From positions 21,498,148 through 21,562,147 of the forward strand of contig NC_082687.1 of NCBI RefSeq assembly GCF_949987515.2: a stretch of DNA of 64,000 nucleotides, given 5' to 3'. The notes below the pieces were generated by a model. It did no database searches, was not told where the DNA came from, and saw nothing but the letters and a program-made list of their open reading frames with translations. How positions within the stretch are numbered: position 1 is the first letter of the stretch; each line of letters begins with the position of its first letter. Origin of the DNA: Delphinus delphis (lineage: Eukaryota; Chordata; Mammalia; Artiodactyla; Delphinidae). Both the position numbers and the translations under genes were made by a program. Shown here in pieces: positions 60,245 to 64,000 of the stretch.

Positions 60245-60579
60245 AAAAAACAGATAACAGGGCTTCCCTGGTGGCACACTGGTTGAGAATCTGCCTGCCA
60301 ATGCAGGAGACACAGGTTCAAGCCCTGGTCTGGGAAGATCCCACATGCCGCGGAGCAATTAGGTCCATGAGCCATGGCCGCTGAGCCTGCGCATCTGGAG
60401 CCTGTGCTCCGCAACAAGAGAGGCCACGATAGTGAGAGGCCCGTGCACTGCGATGAAGAGTGGCCCCCGCTAGCCACAACTAGAGAAAGCCCTCACACAG
60501 AAACGAAGACCCAGCACAGCCAAAAATAAATATAAATAAATAAAATTAAAAAAAAAACAAAAACAAAAAACAGATAACA
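60245..60579 (+). mobile_element. Longer CHR-type SINE with 15-bp target-site duplication
   Basis: 60260-60564: gggcttccctggtggcacac start, tRNA-like domain, then the extra 3' domain (ctagagaaagccctcacaca, gaagacccagcacagcc) and an (aaat)n tail. aaaaaacagataaca stands on both sides (60245 and 60565). It is inserted between two LINE-1 pieces of the same strand. Confidence 0.95.
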
Positions 60580-61250
60580 CCAAATGCTGTTAATGTGTAA
60601 CATCTGGAGCTCTTACATAATGGTGGGAATGCAAAATGGTATAGCCCTTTGGAAAAGTTTGGCAGTTTCTTACAAATTTAAACATACACTTATCGTACAA
60701 TCACACTCCTAGGCATTTACCGAAGAAAAAGGAAAAATTATGTCTATACAAAGCCCTGACCACAAATGTCTGTAACAGCTCTATTCATAATTGCCCCAAA
60801 CTGGAAACAACCAAAACTTCTATCAATATGTGAATGGATAAACAAATTATGATACATCCCTACAATGGTACACTACTCAGCAATAAAACAAAACTAATTA
60901 CTGATACAAGAAAAAATACAGATAAATCTCAGAAAGCATCATTCTGAGTGAAAGAAATCAGAAACCAAAGTTATATACTGTATAATTCCATCTTATATGA
61001 TATTCTGGAAAAGGCAAAGCTATAAGGGACAGAAATCACATCAGTAGTTTCCAGAGGTTAAAGGTGGAAGGAGGGAATTGATTACAAAAGGATATACAGG
61101 CCTTTGGGGAATGATGGAAATATTCTACATCACAACTGCGGTAGTGGTTACATCACTGTATATATTTTTCCAAATTCATAGAACTGTATATCTAAAATAA
61201 ATGGATTTAACTGTATGAAAATTATACTTCAATAAATCTGACAGAAAAAA
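60580..61250 (+). mobile_element. LINE-1 3' end, plus strand (L1M-type)
   Basis: Late ORF2/3' UTR text: ggtgggaatgcaaaatggta, attgccccaaactggaaaca, ggataaacaaattatgatac, ctgagtgaaagaaatcagaa, ending acttcaataaatctgacag. Stops throughout. Confidence 0.8.
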
Positions 61251-61289
61251 AAACATGCAATCAGAATCCAGCAAACATCAAAAGGACAA

Positions 61290-61440
61290 TACTTGTTGAC
61301 CAAGGAGATTGCAAGGTTAGTCAACATTAGAAAATCAATCAATGTAATTCACCACACTAAGAAAATAAAGGAGAAAAACCACGTGGTCACCTCAATAGAT
61401 GCACAAAACGTGTTTTACAAAATACAACACCCAATCATGG
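61290..61440 (+). mobile_element. LINE-1 ORF2 fragment
   Basis: Short plus-strand piece from the reverse-transcriptase region: caatcaatgtaattcaccac, ggtcacctcaatagatgcac, caacacccaatcatgg. Isolated from the adjacent L1 tail. Confidence 0.7.
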
Positions 61441-61499
61441 AGAAAAAAAACTCTTAGTAAACTAAGAATAAAACTTTTTTTACTCATACTTAGTACATC

Positions 61500-61950
61500 T
61501 ACCTTTATGTAGTCCCCTCCCAACTGTACTAGGGTTGGTTTGTGTGACAAACAGAATGCAGCTGAAGTGATGGCATGTCACTTTTGAGACTAGGTTATAA
61601 AAGGCACTGCAATTTCTGTGGTTGTGCTCTCTCCCTCTTGGATCACTCCCTCCAGGGGAGCCACCTGCCATGTCATGAGCTGACCTAAGGAGAGGCCTAG
61701 GTGGCAGGGAACTGAAACTTCCTGACAAAGGCTACAAGAAGCCAGTGGGAAGCCAGCTGCCCAAGTCAAACCTTCAGATGCAGGCAGCTCTTACTGGCAG
61801 CTCGACTGCAACCTCAGGAGAGTCTAAGCCAGAACCGGGGAGGCTAGCCGCTCCCAGATTCCTGCCTCTCAGGAACTGGGTGAGTTCATGTTTGTTGTCT
61901 TCAGTTTTTTGGTAATTTGTTACACAGCAATAGATGACCAATAGGGTGGG
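61500..61950 (+). mobile_element. Old LTR-like repeat, uninterrupted copy
   Basis: Same family as 58690-59745: ggttataaaaggcactgcaa, caagtcaaaccttcagatg, ggtaatttgttacacagcaa then tagatga. Contains a TATA-like ttataaaag, compatible with an old LTR. No genes. Confidence 0.6.
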
Positions 61951-62691
61951 TTAAATACATAAAGACAGATAATCTACTTAGCAAAACCATAATTAAGAGT
62001 TAACTGTCAGCAGGAAAAAAAAAAGTTCTTAGGAATAAAGGTAACAAGATTTTAGGGAGAAATTACAAAACATATTTGAAGGACAAAGAATATCTCAGTT
62101 AAATGGAGAGATATAAAAGTATCCCTCACCATCTGAATTCAAGCTATAGGTAATCTGGAACTGAATACATTTCTTTTAAGGAAAATATTCATAATCCTGT
62201 AGAATGGAAACCACACAAATACTCAGCTAGTGAACATTTTATGGGTAAGCAAACTGGTATGAGTAAATCCTATATAAGATGCTGAGAATATGGCTTTTTA
62301 AGCCAACTAATCATTAACTGAATACACCGCAACTATGTAAAGTATGCACACACATACATGATAAAGATCAAACTGGGAACTGAAATTAAAGTGTTGGTGT
62401 TTTAGATTCATGGAATTTTTTCCCCCACAGCACTGAAAACATACAAAATACAAATACTATATTGAAAAGGGCAACAAAATTAAAATAGTAATTAAAATGA
62501 AAATTAAGAGGCAGGGGACTGCAAAATCCGTTTTAGAGAAGAATTTCACCCAAAATAGTCAAAATAAGTAGTACTGATGTTTAAAAGGATAAGCTTCATT
62601 GGTTGTAAACTTCACTTAAACACACGTTACTTCACATAAACACACGTTACTTTATGCCAAAGAACGCTTTGCTACTGAATTCTTTGCTTAC
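61951..62691 (-). other. CLGN intron, unassigned
   Basis: No repeat confidently named. A 17-base tandem duplication, acttcacataaacacacgtt-like, sits at about 62610-62650, near the donor site of the next exon. Confidence 0.5.
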
Positions 62692-62881
62692 CAGTCTTCT
62701 GGTTTGACAGCAGAAGGATCAGGGATTTTTGCTCTTTCATCCCAATCATCAGGTTTTTTATCACTGGGATCTTCAATTTCCTTGGGAGGATTGATAGGAG
62801 GAACCACATCCTCTAGTAGGTTTCCTTTGTTAACAACTATCTGATCAATTAATACTTCAAATGTGTCATCTGGATTCATCA
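62692..62881 (-). CDS. CLGN: CLGN exon: lectin-domain end and first P-domain repeats
   Basis: 190 bases between ttggtctttag|tga and gactg|gtaagc; two bases complete a codon, then 62 codons. [19 protein letters not shown] is the last part of the N-terminal lectin domain. [34 protein letters not shown] and AVKPEDW start the P-domain with two type-1 repeats. CLGN binds unfolded glycoproteins such as ADAM-type sperm surface proteins in the ER of spermatogenic cells and is needed for male fertility in mouse. The spliced coding sequence in this window is 1139 bases, about 379 codons of an expected ~610, so roughly 230 N-terminal residues, including the signal peptide, lie beyond the right edge. Confidence 0.95.
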
Positions 62882-63214
62882 CTAAAGACCAATTTAAACA
62901 TATTACACTTATCATATTGACAGACATGACATGTTAAAGATAATCTTCTACCCTAAACTTCATGGGTAAAATTTTCTCTCAACCACAATAGAGGAATTAC
63001 CAACATATTAAATCAAAATACACTGAAATCACTAGATATAATGCTTTCTAAAACCAAAGGTAAAATTTTAAGTAATAATAATACTTTAATAAAACACTCC
63101 ATTACTTCTCAAATAAAAAATACCCAATAGCTAACTCAGCTTAGGACTCACATGACCAGTCAGCTTCACTCTTTCATAGTTACAGAATACAACCCAATCT
63201 TCACTATTTTAAAG
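62882..63214 (-). other. CLGN intron, unassigned
   Basis: Begins with the acceptor tract of the 62.7-kb exon; otherwise nothing recognised. Confidence 0.5.
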
Positions 63215-63480
63215 TAATTTTTTGAAACGACCTCAAACTTTAAAAGTTGCAAGTATGCTATAAAGAACTTTATTTTTTCTTGAATTACTTGAGAGTAAAT
63301 TACTGACCTCATCCGTATCATCCCTGAATGTTTTAATGTATATTTCCTATAAACAAGGACATTCTCCTATATAACCCAAATCTGGGCACCAAAATCAGGA
63401 ACTTAACATTGATACATTCTTATGATTTCCTAGAAATCTATAAAGATCATTGACATTTCAAATTTATTGATTCATACACT
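63215..63480. mobile_element. Old LINE-1-derived repeat (same family as 17.77 kb)
   Basis: ttgagagtaaattactgacc, atttcctataaacaaggaca and caaaatcaggaacttaacat parallel the block at 17765-18130. Diverged. Confidence 0.55.
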
Positions 63481-64000
63481 ATAGTGAAAAATGTCTTAAG
63501 GATGATTGAAAATATTCAACCTCACACTTTAGTACGTTTGTTTTGAGGTAAATTCTAGCTCTTTAAAAGTCCCTAAGCCAAAAGTTTCATAAAGGACTCC
63601 CTTATCATTGTAATGACAAAATAAAAGCTCTTTCTCCCTTCTGTAAACATGGGGTGGGGAGTCACTGAGTATAATTTATATCTTTGGAAAGAACTGTAGA
63701 TGAAAGTAGCTGCCTAACATTTGCTTTTAGTAAGTTAAGGAAGTAGGAGCTGTCAATAAATGTCAGGATGATCCTGACTTAACTAGGTAAATGGGCTACC
63801 ACTTTCTGTAAAAGCAATGCTGAAGTAATAATCTCCAAAGGTTTCAGTCACAACAATGCCAAATTATTTATATCAAAATCAAATATTGCAATTTATATAC
63901 AAACTCAAATAATGTAAATGAACACTCAGTATCTTCTCCCTTCTCTTTTTTCTCCACCATTTCCTCTTCTATTACAGCTGAGATTATAAAACTATATTAC
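63481..64000 (-). other. CLGN intron, no exon found
   Basis: The exon preceding the one at 62881 was looked for on the minus strand and not found here. No repeat named. Confidence 0.55.

Noticed and set aside
47588..62881. Calling the minus-strand gene calnexin (CANX)
   Set aside because: The P-domain DT/DGW variants, the [12 protein letters not shown] tail and the RKRRVRKE end fit calmegin, and SCOC is its usual genomic neighbour.
62900..64000. A further CLGN exon near the right edge
   Set aside because: No minus-strand open stretch with acceptor and donor encoding the preceding lectin-domain residues was found.
1..64000. CRISPR arrays, operons, bacterial ribosome-binding sites
   Set aside because: The window is vertebrate; none of these applies. 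The regularly spaced repeats are microsatellites.

Overview
This is vertebrate nuclear DNA. It is AT-rich, has GT-AG introns, and is dense with LINE-1, L2, MIR and tRNA-derived SINE copies. The short SINEs beginning gggcttccctggtggcgcag belong to the CHR family of Cetacea and their relatives. Several copies are near-identical and flanked by target-site duplications, so a cetacean, probably a toothed whale, is the best guess. That is inference from the repeats, not a species identification.

The window holds two convergent protein-coding genes. SCOC (short coiled-coil protein, a Golgi/ARL-associated autophagy regulator) is on the + strand. Two alternative N-terminal coding exons are visible: one at about 5.8 kb, preceded by a splice acceptor, and one at about 30.9 kb inside a CpG island. 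Both end in phase 1 and splice to three shared exons at 37.3, 37.7 and 39.2 kb. The spliced reading frames give 159-, 122- and 82-residue forms. The 3' UTR runs to a polyadenylation signal at 40.84 kb and contains a run of 22 G. CLGN (calmegin, a testis ER chaperone related to calnexin) is on the - strand. Its last eight coding exons lie between 62.9 and 47.6 kb, with open frames and consistent phases. They encode the end of the lectin domain, the P-domain repeats, the membrane anchor and the acidic cytosolic tail. The N-terminal exons lie beyond the right edge.

Layout: 1-3.4 kb, broken LINE-1 copies, one with a 5' inversion; 3.7-5 kb, MIR and L2; 5.8 kb, upstream SCOC exon; 6.9-7.4 kb, a GC/CpG-rich block; 8.68-10.07 kb, a composite SINE/LINE-1 insertion bounded by an exact 15-bp duplication; 10-30 kb, SCOC intron with old L2, MIR and L1; 30.7-31.6 kb, CpG-island promoter; 31-41 kb, SCOC body; 41-45 kb, intergenic repeats; 45.4-64 kb, CLGN.

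No new gene system is evident. The features most worth a second look are the composite retroinsertion at 8.7-10.1 kb (SINE tail, LINE-1 RT fragment, LINE-1 5' end, second LINE-1 fragment, inverted LINE-1 piece), the poly-G run in the SCOC 3' UTR, and the two SCOC start exons with a tandem acceptor downstream. Gene identities rest on recognised protein sequence; repeat boundaries are approximate unless a duplication or terminal repeat fixes them.
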